From Syngnathus acus (taxonomy: Eukaryota > Chordata > Actinopteri > Syngnathiformes > Syngnathidae): DNA of 64,000 nucleotides. A model generated the notes under the pieces. It did not search any database and was not told where the DNA came from. It was given only the letters and a program-made list of their open reading frames with translations. Within the stretch, counting starts at the first letter, position 1; each line of letters begins with the position of its first letter. The stretch is taken from contig NC_051087.1 of assembly GCF_901709675.1 (NCBI RefSeq), forward strand, positions 11,905,384 to 11,969,383, read 5' to 3'. Below are positions 25,901 through 40,000 of this stretch, in pieces. The translations under genes were made by a program, and so were the position numbers.

Positions 25901-28394
25901 GACCCATCATGATGTCCTCCAACAACTTCTCTATCTGCTCATCAGATTCTTCTGAAAGGCTGTGAAGCTGTGGAACAGATGCCGACTGGAGCGTTCCACT
26001 TTGGTGTGGAGCAGTGCAATCAATGACGTGATGTGACCGTTCAGATGTAGTACTGGGGTGGGATGGAAGTCTATTGGAGTTGCTGGGTTCACCTTGTTTA
26101 TGAATGGAAGTCTGGGCTGCAGCTGGGGAGGCCTCCTACAAAGGCATGACCAATAAGACCAAATATAAAGAAATTATAAATTATATACACTGTACATAAA
26201 TTGAAAGTATCAAGTAGTCCCACAGTGAGAAAAAACAGAGAAAAACTATGGATCATTTTGAAATGCATCAAGATTTGGGCCGCTCAAATAATCCAATTCT
26301 AATCATGATTACAATTTTGGCTCCCAACGATCTCAAAATTCATATAATCGAGGAAAAACGTTTATTTGGTGTTTACGGTTCGGGTTAGTCAATGAACGTA
26401 AGTTCATGAACTCGTTCATATTTTGGACGAACGTGAACTGAACGTAGCGCAATTTTGCTCAAAATGCAACAAAAGTGTGATGACAGATGTTCCAGTGGAA
26501 CGCCCTCCTTGACCACTTTGAGATTTTGTGCCAAATGTAAAATGTGTTATAAATTAAATTTATTATTATTATTCTATCCACAAATACTAAACTGTATTGT
26601 TGCATCAAAGCTGCTAGCAGGCGGTCCTTAACATTGTGAGTCTTCAATTGCACCCGTATAATGAGGAATGAAGGCTATTAGAATCAAAACTTTGGAGGCT
26701 AAAGCAAAGTTAGTGAGTATCTTACATAATGTATTTTACCTGAGGTAAAGGGGTGAACCCTGACGTTGTCTCATCCTCATCTGGAATAGACACAACCTCC
26801 CAGAGTTTTTCTTTTGACCTCCTTCTCCTCAGTTTCACCTGCAAAGCAGAATATCAACACGGTACTTTATTTTTCCTGACGAGGATATAAATGTGTAAAG
26901 AAGTCACCACACACAATAAAAAAAATTAAAAAAAACATGATGTGACTGAAAAGCCATTTGTGGAATACCTATCATAATCGGGGATCATTATGGGGTATGT
27001 AAGTTGTGCCCTTTTTCTAACAGTCTGGATCGTGAAAGGATGTGAATCTCTGTGTGTGTGTGATTATTCTAGTTGAGGCCAGCAGAAATACTTATTCAAC
27101 TAAACGTCTATTAAATTAGATGTAATCAATGTCATTCCACATATTTAGACCTGAATACTGAAAGGTGATGGAAAATTGACTATGAGCCCAAACTATTTAC
27201 CTTAACAGATAATTGTGTTGACTCCATCAGTTTCATCTTGGGCAGGTTCTTCTTTGCTATCTTGGCAAATACGGGCCTCCTTTCTGTAGAATTGGCATTT
27301 TCAACTTCTGGTATCTTCTCAGCTTCGACTCTGCTTGTCTTGATCTTGTCCTTTCTTTGAGTCAGCAAAAGAGTACTACCAGTGGAATCAGAACATTCAT
27401 TCCGAGGCTTCTGGGAGAAGGACATGTCATTGTTGGAACTGCAGGACCGATTGCTGGACACTTGGTCATTTGACGTTGGATTTGTAACAGATGCAGAGGG
27501 TTCATGTGAACTTGATTTGCAAGTAGCTAATGGGATGTTTTGAAGTTGACATTTGATGTGCTCTGGGGTTACAGGTTCACTTCGATTTTCTAACGGAGTT
27601 TGTGTCCCGATGGATACACAACTTGTCTTCTCCACTGAACAATGTGTATCTTTCCCAATTCCTGCCATCTTAGGATCCGCTAGTGAATCTTTCATTGTCT
27701 TGCATTTAGCACTCTCCCCACCAGCAGCTGTTAACGTGCAGCATTTACTGTAACTCCTGACCCGGTTCTCCTGGGGGTCCATCTCCTTTGTAGCCTCATT
27801 TCTCTGTCGCTGTATGAGGGGTGTAATCCCAAATTTCTGGACTGCATTCATCACATCACTGTGTTCTACACTTCCTTTTACCTCCAACTCTCCTGAGTAA
27901 AGAAGGCCAACCAGCTTCAACAGGGTGTGGGCCTTCAAAGACTGAAGCTGGATCTGACGTTTTTGCCCATTTGGAGGAGGAGGTGTGGCTGACAGCTTCT
28001 GAGAGAAATAAGGACTAAACGCCGCTAGAACACAGCTATGAGTGGGCACCGAGATACCTGAAAGATGAATAGCAATCATGTCACATACTTTGGATTAACG
28101 CATTATTTTCATTAATATATTTCATCATTGGAATTTTTTTTTTTTTTTTTTTACACACTAGGATTTTGAATTAATGCATAATTTTCATCAATATATTTCA
28201 TCATTAACATAATTTGAAAAAAATAATTTTACACACTAGGCCTCACCCTCAGTTTGCAAAAGTGTATCACAGAACTGGGCGCTGTGTTGTTGTCTCTGGA
28301 GCTCTCCAAGAAGCTTCATCTCATAGTCCCGTAACTGGTAGTGCTGCATGTTTCCATTAGCATTGGGGAGCAATGCAGGGTAGCTTGCAAACAT
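22920..28394 (-). CDS. btbd18: Btbd18, nuclear BTB/POZ-domain protein
   Basis: Coding exons 5' to 3': 28394-28247, 28057-27201, 26838-26740, 26135-25775, 25199-23643, 23215-22920. All are GT-AG and phase-consistent, giving 1105 codons plus stop. The BTB domain spans roughly residues 30-130, starting at the HSAQFCDTLL motif, with THSCVLAAFSPYF after the first junction as in mammalian BTBD18. The remainder is long, polar and Lys/Ser-rich, with a PKKRKV basic NLS near residue 668, a KRGRRPKN AT-hook-like patch in exon 5, and an acidic EEEEEIDVTGDELD C-terminus. An in-frame stop lies upstream of the 28394 ATG. In mouse, BTBD18 promotes transcription of pachytene piRNA loci; a fish role is inferred at best. 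The protein is much longer than human (about 712 aa), mainly through exon 5 (519 codons). Exon 5 also contains a 48-bp tandem duplication. Confidence 0.9.
23915..24010 (-). repeat. btbd18: 48-bp tandem duplication inside btbd18 exon 5
   Basis: Two adjacent 48-bp copies, differing at only two or three bases, each encode a basic 16-residue unit (RHN-L/F-KKKSVSQEVGKK). Frame is preserved. Confidence 0.95.
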
Positions 28395-28746
28395 AGTAAA
28401 AAGTACCCAATTAGTCAGTTTTGCTAATTTTGGGCCCTGTTACGACAATACATTACAAGCGTGTGAAAGTTGCCATTGGCCACTATTCTGAGCAGGTGGC
28501 CGCACTCAGAGGACTCAGCAATGTCCGTCCGCGTGGTCTTGGTGAAAATTTTCAAATTAAAAACTTAGATTCACTTTCCTAACGCTATAAGCAACAATTA
28601 GCGGTGGATTGTATCCGCATAAAACGGCAGCTAATAGATAGTCAAGTCGATCAATGAAAAGAAACGCGGGACAAAGTATGGCGACGGTGCAGACTCGTTA
28701 ATTACAAGCAGGTTAAATGGCATGCCAACACATGAGCATTACTTAC

Positions 28747-28900
28747 CAATATCTTATAGTCACTCGTACTATTTTTCCCCCACACAACAGAGATGCATCT
28801 AAAATGCAATCCTTATCAAAAAGTATGTTTAATCTCAGTTGCTAACGTTGGTTTTGAGTTAGGTGCTCCGTCCACAAACTGACCATGGCGCCACAGGCGA
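28747..28900 (-). promoter_or_regulatory. btbd18: Probable btbd18 5'UTR exon and promoter
   Basis: A minus-strand donor ATTG|GTAAGTAA lies at 28747/28746, upstream of the first coding exon, whose own upstream region carries an in-frame stop and a CAG acceptor near 28440. A CRE/ATF-like TGATGTCAT and a GC-rich stretch sit at 28880-28920. The exon's 5' limit is unknown. Confidence 0.45.
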
Positions 28901-29114
28901 GCAGCGATGATGTCATAGCGGAGGACTACAGCCACATTTGGTCAGGGCTGCTCTGATCGTTTAAATTTTATTTTTGTTCTCATTCGTTGTTTATATTGAC
29001 AAAATATGTTACAGCATTGTCAAATGCGTGGGAGGTAATTTGTGAGGGCTGAAGAACTATTTCCACAATTTCAAAATAATTATTCACACAGTGTAAACCA
29101 ACCCAGGTTGAAAA

Positions 29115-31089
29115 TTCATTTCTTTTTATTAAAAACAATATTGCTAGTTACATAAGTCATTCATAAATGAGAATGTGCAACTTTAGGAGCAAAGGCAGAA
29201 ATGCTAAGGTGTAGTTTATAATCAGTTTTCAACAAATGGCAGATGTATAAATTGGATTTTTTTAAGCTTCTAATTAAGACAATTTTCAAGCTAACAAAAA
29301 CTGATTGCATATGCTTCACCCAGAACACCCAAAATAATTAAACCCAAATGAATATTAAAAAAAATATACATAAAGGCATAAAATTAACAAATATTCTCTT
29401 GTCTATATATTGTATAAATGTGCTTTTATTTCTCTGGTCTATGCCTTCATAGACATACCAAGCCCATGCAATTTGCTATTCTTTGAAGTCAGTCCAGTCA
29501 AGGCAACTTGAAAATTAGGCAGTTGGCATGAAAAATTAAAGCAAAGACAAACAAAACATCACCACGTGCTTTATTTGATTTTTTTTTTCTTTCAATTATC
29601 TACATCTTACTTTGCACTAGTGTGTGTTGTCCTCTACGGGATAAGTAAGCACAGAACTTGAGAATGTGGGCAAAAAGGACAACTTTCTTCTCCCATGTGC
29701 TGTTCTGTATACTTAAAGGCAGGTAGGCCATGTGTTTGTGGCACACATATACAGAATACAAGAGTTTTGTTTTTGAAGCACATGAAGAAAAATCAATGCC
29801 TACTTAAAAAAAACAGATGTATACCTTTAACTTGTGTAACACAAAACCCCAGCATTCCCTACGCTGACGGTGAGTGACAAGCCACGTTATGGTTTGACAC
29901 ACCCATCATACCTGTCCTGAGTTATCAAGGCACTCCAGTTGGCCCACACAAGCACTGTTAAAAACAGTACGGTATTACACATTCAGATTATGGACTTGTA
30001 GTAAAATAAGAAAATGCCTCTGCTGAATCAAAAATGTAAGGAGTTTGTTGTACATAGCGCAATATATCAGATGTCACAGGTGAAGACTGATCTTAAGATA
30101 CCCCGAATTCAAAACCTACACCCCTTAATATTATCAAATACAGAAATGCAGCATGCCCATGCCTCTTAGGACTTTAACAGAGAAAAACATTGTACAAAAA
30201 GCTTCCTTTAAGTGGTTAATAGGTGAATTCAGTAATGGCAGTTGAGCGGCGGCATTGTCTTTTGGCACATGTACATGTCTTAGAGAACAAAGCAAAAACA
30301 GGAACAACCACTACAAAATACAAAGCCATGTATGAGAGTCAATCAATTAACAGTTTTTCTATCATAACAAATCTTTCTGTGGTTGTCACCCATTAAAAAA
30401 AAAGGGGTGGTGATTACACAAGCCCTCAATTTTTTTTTTTTGTTTAAACAAATTCACGGAGATTTTCCCCCAAACGTCATGTTCTTATCCAGTCTGACCT
30501 GAAATAGAGCATTAGTGTTTTCCAGGTAAGTCGTAGTGTAGTTAAGCAGAGATGTAAGGGAGAAGAACAATCTTGTTGTCATAGAACCACAGCACTTTTC
30601 CAGTTTTTAGAGTTTCATTGAGTTGTCAGCTGCAAAACCAGGACTGTCATTGAGAGGGAAGAGCTGATGCAAAAGCATGAGGAGCTAAGAGGAAAGTATG
30701 AATAAAAATCGTGGTGGTTTGTCCCATCGGTAGTGTTCTGGTCCCTCTTTGTCAGTTCAGCAAGGGCAGTGTGCGGGTAGATGTCGTTTGGTGATGCACA
30801 CTATTAGTTTTTCTGAGAGTGGGGGGGGAAAAAATGCAAAATTTTAATCCTTTGCCGCAAGCAATCATTACAATGACAGCAGACCTTTAACTAAACATAG
30901 ACTCATCATGCAGCTGCTGACAAATAGATCACAAAAATTATAGACAACTCTGAAGAACAGTTATTACAGTACAATGGAAGCTCACTAGTGACACTACAGG
31001 AAAACTAAGGCGATGCAAGTGAGTTGAGCACAGCCTCCTGTGAGATAAACATACCATGCACTGACATGCAGTTAGACAGTGGGTGTAGC
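29115..31089 (-). other. ctnnd1: ctnnd1 3'UTR
   Basis: Non-coding stretch after the ctnnd1 stop (31090), with minus-strand AATAAA signals at 29125-29130 and 29570-29575. The farthest would give a 3'UTR of about 2 kb, in keeping with the long 3'UTR of vertebrate CTNND1. No ORF of interest is present. Confidence 0.55.
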
Positions 31090-34000
31090 CTAACCATCAT
31101 AAGAATCCATTAGAGGCAAAGCGGCCTGCCTTTCACCATACCTCACTCCCTGGGAGAACAAAAAAGGAGAGGAGGAATGTGTGATAGAGAAAAACCCATC
31201 AAGAAAATTAGTGCCAGAAAGGAACAGATGGAACACAAGGAGCAAAAACATTGTCAATCTGTTAGTTGTTGGGGAAAAAAAACCCATAAAAGTTTGAAAC
31301 AAGCATATTTAAGAAATAAGGGTGCCAAAGATGGGTAAAAAAAAAGAGGGGTAACAAAAAGTTAGTTTTGTTCTTAATTTATAAAGCAGGTGGAACAGCA
31401 GCGGCTAGAAATGTGCCACACAAATATAAAGCACATCCTCCATTGAGACATGAAGAGACATGCTTTCTGTGGGCGTGTGTGAGCACGTGTCCCTTCTCAC
31501 AGTAACGTTCACCGCTGCTAATAAGGGAACCGACTCGAGTATCGTGCAAGTTTGAAAGAAACGTTGCAATATTACTGTAATTCTAGGCTGAAAATAGCTA
31601 CAAAATGGAAATGATTGTGTTTAAATAATTCTAACCCAAAATATTAAATCTCCAAAGAGCCAAATGTGTAATATCCAAAATTCTCTGATACACTGATTAA
31701 ATCTGGCTAACACTCGTATCAATGTGGCAGGCCATGTTGGCCAGGGTGACGTTCCCATCAAAAGCAGTGACATTGTTTTAGTACCACCGTAAGCACATAG
31801 TTCAAAGGAGACAAATCTAACTTTTCATACTGTATCTATGTATCATGTACACTTCTCATGCAGAATTTTGTATAAAGTGTTTTTTGTTTGTTTGTTTTTT
31901 TAAAATCAAGCCCTCTATGGCATCCTGCCTCAAAAATGTATTCGAAATAACACTCATGTAACACAAATAACTCAACCAAATTGTGACATATTAGGTTCCA
32001 ACGCTGCGCCAGCGATGTACTGTACTGTGTATACCTGTACTGTATCTTTATCATCAGGTTCAATTGCGTTGTCCAAAGTGTTCCTTCTCCCTCGTTGGTC
32101 CAGTGTGGAGTAGGCGTCTAATGGAAGGCGCATATTCAAAGTCGCAGTGTGAGTGTGTTTGTAATGGAAAGATGGAAAGGTAAATCTGCAGACAAGGTTA
32201 ATCTCTTATACTTGCAAGTATCTAATCAAATCGGTGTGATATAAATTTGTTACAGGTAAATGGTTTCAGTATTAATACTCGCCTGGTCCCATGTCATTCA
32301 TTGGAATCATGTCTCGTTCACCTTTGACACCTGAACAAAGATACAAAAACGATAAGCATCGTAGGCTCTGACTTTCAGTTCTTCTTGAGGTGGAATTCAC
32401 AAATATATATAAATGGTTGGATGAATATCCAATACTGTTTGTTGTATCATGTATGTCTTGGATATTGCGCGAATAAACTAAACTAATCATCATAATAACG
32501 TGATTAGATGCATAACCGTATGCATGGGTGTGCCAATGATAGTATGGATAGTATGTGAATTCCAGATAGTTTCATTTTACTGCTGACACAAATGAAGACT
32601 GAGGGCCAATATGAAGCAGTACATTTGAAAAGTCTAAACCTTTTATTGTCTGACCTTTATCTATGAGGGGCAAAGTGCTGTCCTCATATCCTCCATTGGT
32701 CCGTGTGTTGTTGCTGGGAGGGTTTAGGTTCACCATGAAGTCTGTTTTTTTCCATCCATCCTTCTCCAAAGTACGCCGCAGCTCCTTGTAGGCCCATACA
32801 GTCTGCAGTACGAGCCCAGCCCCACGCACTTCCCTCTCTGAACGATTACTGGTGATGCCAGAGAGAGACAGCAAAACGGGAGTTCAAACACACAAAGAAA
32901 CCCAGACGAGACTGAACACCGTGCTTCCTCCAATTCAGTCAAGATCCCTACCCGTCCTTGTTGATGAGAACTAGCCTCTCAATTCCTTGTGAGGCCCTGA
33001 GAGTCTTTGCAGCTTCCAAGCTAGAGCCCAGCACCTCATGGAGCGTGCTCAACACAGACACTACTGTTGCTTCTGATAGTGCTCGCACGGGCTGACTCTG
33101 ACCGCCACCAGGAAGGTTGGCCACTAGGTGAGGCACTGCATGTTTGCCTAATAACATACAAGGAATAAGCAGCAAAAACGTGTAAATAATGTCCATTGTT
33201 TGAGGTCAACGAGAAAGTAAGCCTCACCCAGTAGGTCTCTGTTACGAGCATCTATCGCCAGATTACGGAGCGCTCCCGACATCGCTCGAACTACTCTGTC
33301 GTTGCCGTGCGCCAGTAGTTCAGTCATCATGGGCAGACCTTTCTCCTGGCGTAGCAAGGCACGGATGTAACGGCCATACTGGACAAATACAGACATAATT
33401 TCATTTGCAAAACAGGTTGGAAGATGTTAGTTACAATATGAGCATGATAGTCATAATGGGAAGTGTGTGGAATGCACATTACTCTAAAATAGAACTATGT
33501 AAAAATTAGAGCTGGGGAATATGGAAAAAAAATTATCGATATTCAGGCAGGTTATTTCAAAAAGGCTTTTTAAGCGAAAGCAAAATATCAATCTAAAAGA
33601 ATGCAGTAAGTGCATTTTTATGACAATTTATTGACAGTAATCAACATTAACAAACAGCAATAAAAACATTAACTTTAAACTGCAACTCAGCTTTAAGGAT
33701 AAGGCATTACCATTCATTTCAATGGGAAATATTACCACAATGTGCTGTTGTTTCTGTTTGCAAACCAGGTTACACAACTCCGCTGTATTTCACAAGGTGA
33801 AGGCTTGTCTCTTTTAGATCAAACGTGTACCAATTGAGAACAAAGCTCTCCATTAAATGAAATTCAGCGCTTATTAAAAGGAGGTACCGTCCAACGTCCA
33901 GCACACAAATTCTGAACAGCTCCTGCTGAGGCCTCCAGCACGGTGGGGTTCTTTGACTCCATCAGCAGAGAGGTATAGATGCGAACCACCTCTGGTTGGA

Positions 34001-37000
34001 ACAAAAGTTCATAGCCTACAGTGCAGAGGAAGACACAGGCTAGCACAGCAGGTAACGCGCTAGGAAGCAAAACTACTCAAATCAGGGGATGAAGAGAGGA
34101 GGACAGCAACTTCTAAATGCAACAACCACAATCAACAATGTTGATTAAACTGGAGTTACCTTTCGCAGGTGTCGTTCTCTTTGGAATGTCTATTGTGTCT
34201 GCAGCTGGATCCTCATCTTTCTTTCCTGGAACAGACATTCAAGTTGCAGAATTAGGGAGATGACATAAGTTACCTATATTCATTGTTAGTAAATTGGTTA
34301 AGTTTTTTCAGCGAGACGATTTGCATGTTAGTACAAGGAGAACACTATAATCTGTTAACTACTACAACTATTACTAGAGTGCCAATTACGACTAGGAGAG
34401 AACGCAAAGTCACACCGCGGTCAGGAGCTTACCTTTGGAAAACCACTCATCTGAAGCCCAGCGCCGAAAGGGAGAGAAAAAGTGGAGAGGATCAGGGGGA
34501 GTAGAGAAGGACAGATGCACAGAAAGCATTTTGGCAAAAGGAAAAGATCTGTAATTTAGGATACCATGTTAACACCAGCCCCAACACCAATGATTGCGCT
34601 CACAGGAATAAGCAGCACAACGAGCAAGGCACGAAAACTTAATGAACGCAATGAAAGAATACTAAAATTGATTATACACAACAATCTTTTACAATGATGT
34701 TGCTTATCAATGTGGAAACATACAGCTTGACTACACATCCCAAAAAATATAAGGAGTGCACAAGGTGCACCAGCTGACGTGGATGTGCACTTTATTCTAG
34801 TGATGTTTGTCTTTAAAAATAATGCCATTTTGTAACAATGTGGCAGAAATAAGCAATAATATTAGCAGTCGGCTGATTGAGTACATATATTCTGGCTAAA
34901 AGTATGCAATTCAATTAAGCATTATGTCAGTAAGATACATGATTTTAAAGAAATTACTGCATACAAATATGTTTGTGAACAGTACTGAAAGTCATTGATT
35001 CAACACCACCACTACTAATAAGTTAATGCAATATTGCTGTAACATTATTATTTAACAATTTATTTTGAAAATGCAAAAAAAAAAAAAGAGTGCAGTATAA
35101 TACAGTAACTTGTGAAAGAGAATTTAAAAAAAAGCAAAACAAGAGTTAAAGAGTTTAGTTTGTTTTTTAATCATTAAATGACAGCATAAACGCAGAAATA
35201 ATTGGTTAATAACCTATTAATAAACTAAATAAATAATTGGTTAATAAATAAATTCATATTTTACTGCGCTAACTCAAATAAAAGGGTATTATTCCACGTA
35301 TTGAACCCCCCCAAATACCCCTCACAGGGAGCTCCGTATCACTAGTGGCACTCACTCCAGACTGTGGATTACTAGCCTATTGTAAACATTCGTATTCTGT
35401 AGTTTTTTTTTCCTTTGACACAGGAATACTATGCCAAATCCCTTGTCGTGTCATTGCAGTAGCTACAATGTTTACGCAAATTCACCAGAAATCGAAGCCA
35501 CTTTAGGGGAAAAAAAAAGAAAAATCAATACTCTCAATGAAAGACAAACAAAGGAAAGGATGACCTCTCTCTCTCTCTCACACATTCTCAACATTCCTCT
35601 GCAAACTTGTTTTGTTTATGTGGGAGTGTGTCGCAATAGGCTGAAACTCAATCGTCAAGAGTGACAATATTAATGTTGGCCCTAAACTGACTGAATGGAA
35701 TTCATTCCTCTGTGAAGCATACCTTTACTCTTGCGTGAGCTGAAACAACCGCTCTTCTGGCTGGACGGGGCCGGGCCCTGGTTGATAGGCGCAGCTTCTT
35801 GGTACCGCTCACATCCGGGGATTTCACGATGCACGTGATAGGATAGGTTTCTCAGCAGACACACACTGTTCTCTATGAGCTATATGACATAAGAACAGGA
35901 AGATGAAAATTAAAACTGAAGCTAAAGATAGCCAAAATAACCTAGATGCTCCTATATGAATGTCAATGGGACAACAAATGAGCAATCTTGCACATATGTA
36001 CCTTGTTGTCGACATCTTTACAGTCAATCTGGGACTGGACGATGTACATAAGAGAATCCACCAATCCTGTGCATTCCCTCAGCTTCCGTCTTGCTTCACT
36101 CCGCTCCGAACTCACGTTTCTGTCATCGGGTAGAAATTTGACAAGTGATGAAGAGCAAAAAAAAGAAAGAAAAGAATGTAAAACTGAATGTGTAAACTGT
36201 AATTTCATGAAATTATTTCCGTAACATTTTTATTCGTTTGTCTCTTTCAAGTTATTTCCGTAAACATTGTGGGGTTTTCCTATTCTTACCACTTTAATAT
36301 TAGTAGGTGGCATTTAAGGCTTTTTTGTAAGAGGAAAAAAATAAATAATCTGCAGATGAACTGAAAAATTAACTTGCAGATTAACACCATATCATGCATT
36401 GAGCACAGAGTTCATACGTAGATAACTGTCAGAGACTAAACCTCATTGTTCAACTTTACATTGTATTCAATGTCCTGCTGGAACATCTTAAATTCCCCAT
36501 CCCTGATTTCTCCAAACAGGGCCCCATATTTTAATCTGTTCGTATTCAATAATAACCAATTTATATTTGCGTAGCCAACTTCTCTAAATCCACCCTTTCA
36601 TCCACTAAGTAGCATGAAAAGAGCTTTGCAGTGCCATCTTGATGTTCTTTATTTGTCTTCATACCTCAGGCAGCCCGCTGTATTGGTGAGAGCCGTCTCC
36701 CACTCCAGGTGTCTGGGCTTACAGTTTTCCTCCCCTCCACCACCATTGCTCCCACGCTCCCAGCCCGAACGAGGCACCATCACTTCATCCGAGAGGGCGT
36801 GTAATGCATGGTCCACAATCTCCATTTTTACAGAGTCGTGGGATGACAGGTTCCAAAGTGTCCCTGGAGATATTTTGTATTTCAATACAGATTTTGGATG
36901 AAAATCAAAACTCCTCAGGAATATAGAAATAAAAACTCGGGTCACATGATGCACATTTGCTTGTGTTGACTGTGTGTAGCTAACCTGTGATTAAGTCAGT

Positions 37001-40000
37001 AAGGTCCTGGTCATGGGTCTTTCTCAAAAGCCTAATTAAGGCAGGCACACCATCACAGTTCTTGATGGCAATTTTGTTGTCTTGATCTTTACCATACGAA
37101 ATGTTCTTTAGAGCTCCACAAGCTGCATAGTGCACCTGTGAGAGACATAATTTTCATCACGCAGATGATTTAGTTAGAAATTCTTAAAATTTGTAGAGGC
37201 ACCCATTGCACCCTGCAACTTTCAAACCAAGATAAATCAACTCAAAACATCAGTTTATGCTCTCTATATATTATAGACACAGTCTTATTCAAATCAGAAG
37301 AAATTCTTGCTTCAAAAGTGGAATTCAAGAAGTGTTGTGACTGGCATTACTCAAACTTGGATCAGAAATAGCAACACCACAGCTTGTACCAAATTTAACT
37401 ACGAAAGACCAAAGAATGTTTGGAGAGACTATTTGGAGCAAATGCTGACCGACCAGAATTTACCAGGGACATTCAAACACTGTATGCAACTGTTGAAACA
37501 AACATCTATTCCTGTTCTTCTTTCATTCAGTATTTGTGTTAGAACTTAGGAGCATAATACATACCAATAAACTGTTTCAGCGTTACATAATTAAAACAAC
37601 CTCAACAGAGAAAAATCATCCCATCGAGAAACTGAACGTACCTCTTTGTTTGGGTTGTCAAGCATTGATACCAATGCCGGGATGCCTTTCAGACGTCGAA
37701 CATCTGACTTCACCTAAAAGCAAAAGGCTTTAACTAAGTGATGATGAACATGGTAAACGTACATTTCTTGAGCAGAGGTATGCTTGACAGAGAGAAAGCC
37801 CTCACGTCCTAAACAATTAATTTGTGAAAATGATGAATAAGTGACTGTAAAAACACAAATCCAGCAATTGAAATTACTGGCTGAACACGGTATAAACAGG
37901 CTTGAAACAAGTATGATTGTACATTCTTATCTTACCTTATCATTCTTATAAGTGAGATGCTGCAGGTATGCAGCAGCATTGCTCCTGACTGGATCCAGCC
38001 TATAGTTAAGCATGGCAACAACCTCTGGCAACTCTGGTTGACGCCAGCCACCTGGGCCTGGGCCTTTTCTCAGAGTGCTGTCCAATGAAGCCATGCTTCC
38101 TCTTTCGCCCTGTGCTATCGGGGCACCTCCTCCCCAATAGTACATGTCCCCGGGACCACTCATATCACCATCCAGAGTGCCCTCGTAGCTCCTGAGGAGA
38201 AAGCACCAGAGCAGAGAGATGAACTGACATGGAAATGTACCCAAAATAAAGGATCACAATACTGCTCACATTCTCTGGCATGAACACACACAGACAGCAC
38301 ATCAACACTAAATTATTCAGAAACGTAAAGATCCACATGATATCTACAACCTACCCAGTTCGACGTGGTGGCCCTTGGGGAAAGCCATGGATGTTACGGG
38401 GCACGGTGCTGTAGTGCATTGGATGTCCCATACCATAATCAGACTCATCATAGCCCATACTTCGCCGATCATCCTCCATTCCGTACGACTCTGGAACAAA
38501 CCTTGGGACTGAAGAAAGCTCCATTGCACTTCCCATTCGTCCAACCTAAAAAGTAGAAAAATGTTGAACATGACAGACACTTAACGTTAAATTTGTCTTG
38601 TCCCAAAGGTCTTGTAAATGGAACGTAGTAAAGTAAATGGAAAAAGTTTGCGATTAGAAAAAAAATTATGGACTATAGCAGCAAGCAAATAGCAAAGATT
38701 TGTATACAATTAACGGCCGTTGAAATGCAATTGAGGCAATGCATTTTTCAAAAGAAATCTTCAACAATCGCTGGTTAACCTCCAAAATGAGTTTTGTATG
38801 AAAAACGTCTCCACAACCCTCCATGAAAAAAAGACAAATGTTATGGGAAAAATACATCTTCAAAAGTTGAATCTGTTGAATCACGAGTACACCTAAATCT
38901 CGATTTTACACTGACTTTAGGGAATTTGGGAATCGCGTCAACCCCGAAAGCGCGTTGCATAGATAGTCTTTTTTTTTTTTTTTTTAGAAAGGCATGTTGT
39001 TAGGCAGCCGAAGGGGTTCTTTGTTACATTAATTTACGTCAGGCGTGTTGTTGGGCAGCCGTTTGTAAAGTAATAAAGAATGAATGACACGCTTTTCCTT
39101 GTATTGTAGTTCTCATTTCACTTTTAAGACACACTTGAGGAAAACAACCATTAAGACTAGAAAAAAGGCTACATTAAAATCTTGCGAGCAGTTTAAAATC
39201 TGCAAACTCCCCCTTGACACGTACAAGGATTTTGAGTTTCAGCATTCTATTGGTGAAATGTTGTCAATGAAATACCACTTAATCCAATTTGGTTTTTGAC
39301 TTATGTTTTGGTGTATGTACTGTGAAACGTGTAGAGCCAAATGAGCGATGAAAACATGTTTGTTTTATTAATCTGTTTTATTAAGAGTATCTCTGATTGT
39401 TTTCAGGACTGTCCTTAAAAGATGTACTACTTCCGCTTGATACTACACACAAACAACCACGTTAATGTTGCAGAGGAGTAATAATGATCAATGATCTTAC
39501 AACCAACGTTTCAATCATGCTACACAAACTTCAATCGTGGAAAGCGATTAATTCTACCTGTGGTTGAGCAGCATAGGGATCTATCTGGTTCCTGCTGGGT
39601 GCTCTGTAGCTCGGATCCAGAGTTCGATAACCATCTGGATGGACTGGTCTAGAAAGACAGTTGATAGAGGAATGGATATATAACCAAATTAAGTTAAAAT
39701 AACAAACTTAAGTGATGACCATAAGAGAGAGTTGGCATGCTACCTATAGCGATCGTCCATGCGAGCACCCCTGCTAAGGCTTGCGTATGCTTCAGATGGG
39801 GGTCCGGCACGGTAGTCCTCATAGCCACCTGGAGGTCCATATTGGTAGTTGCGAGGCACAGTTTGGGTGGGGTATTCCATGGGTGCACCGACTCCAGGTG
39901 CCTGCCTGTAGCCCCGGTCCATGGGTGGGATGTAAGCTCCCATACCAGTCATCGAACCACCACCATCCAAGGAAAGCGTGTCGGATACCGAGGGGATGAC

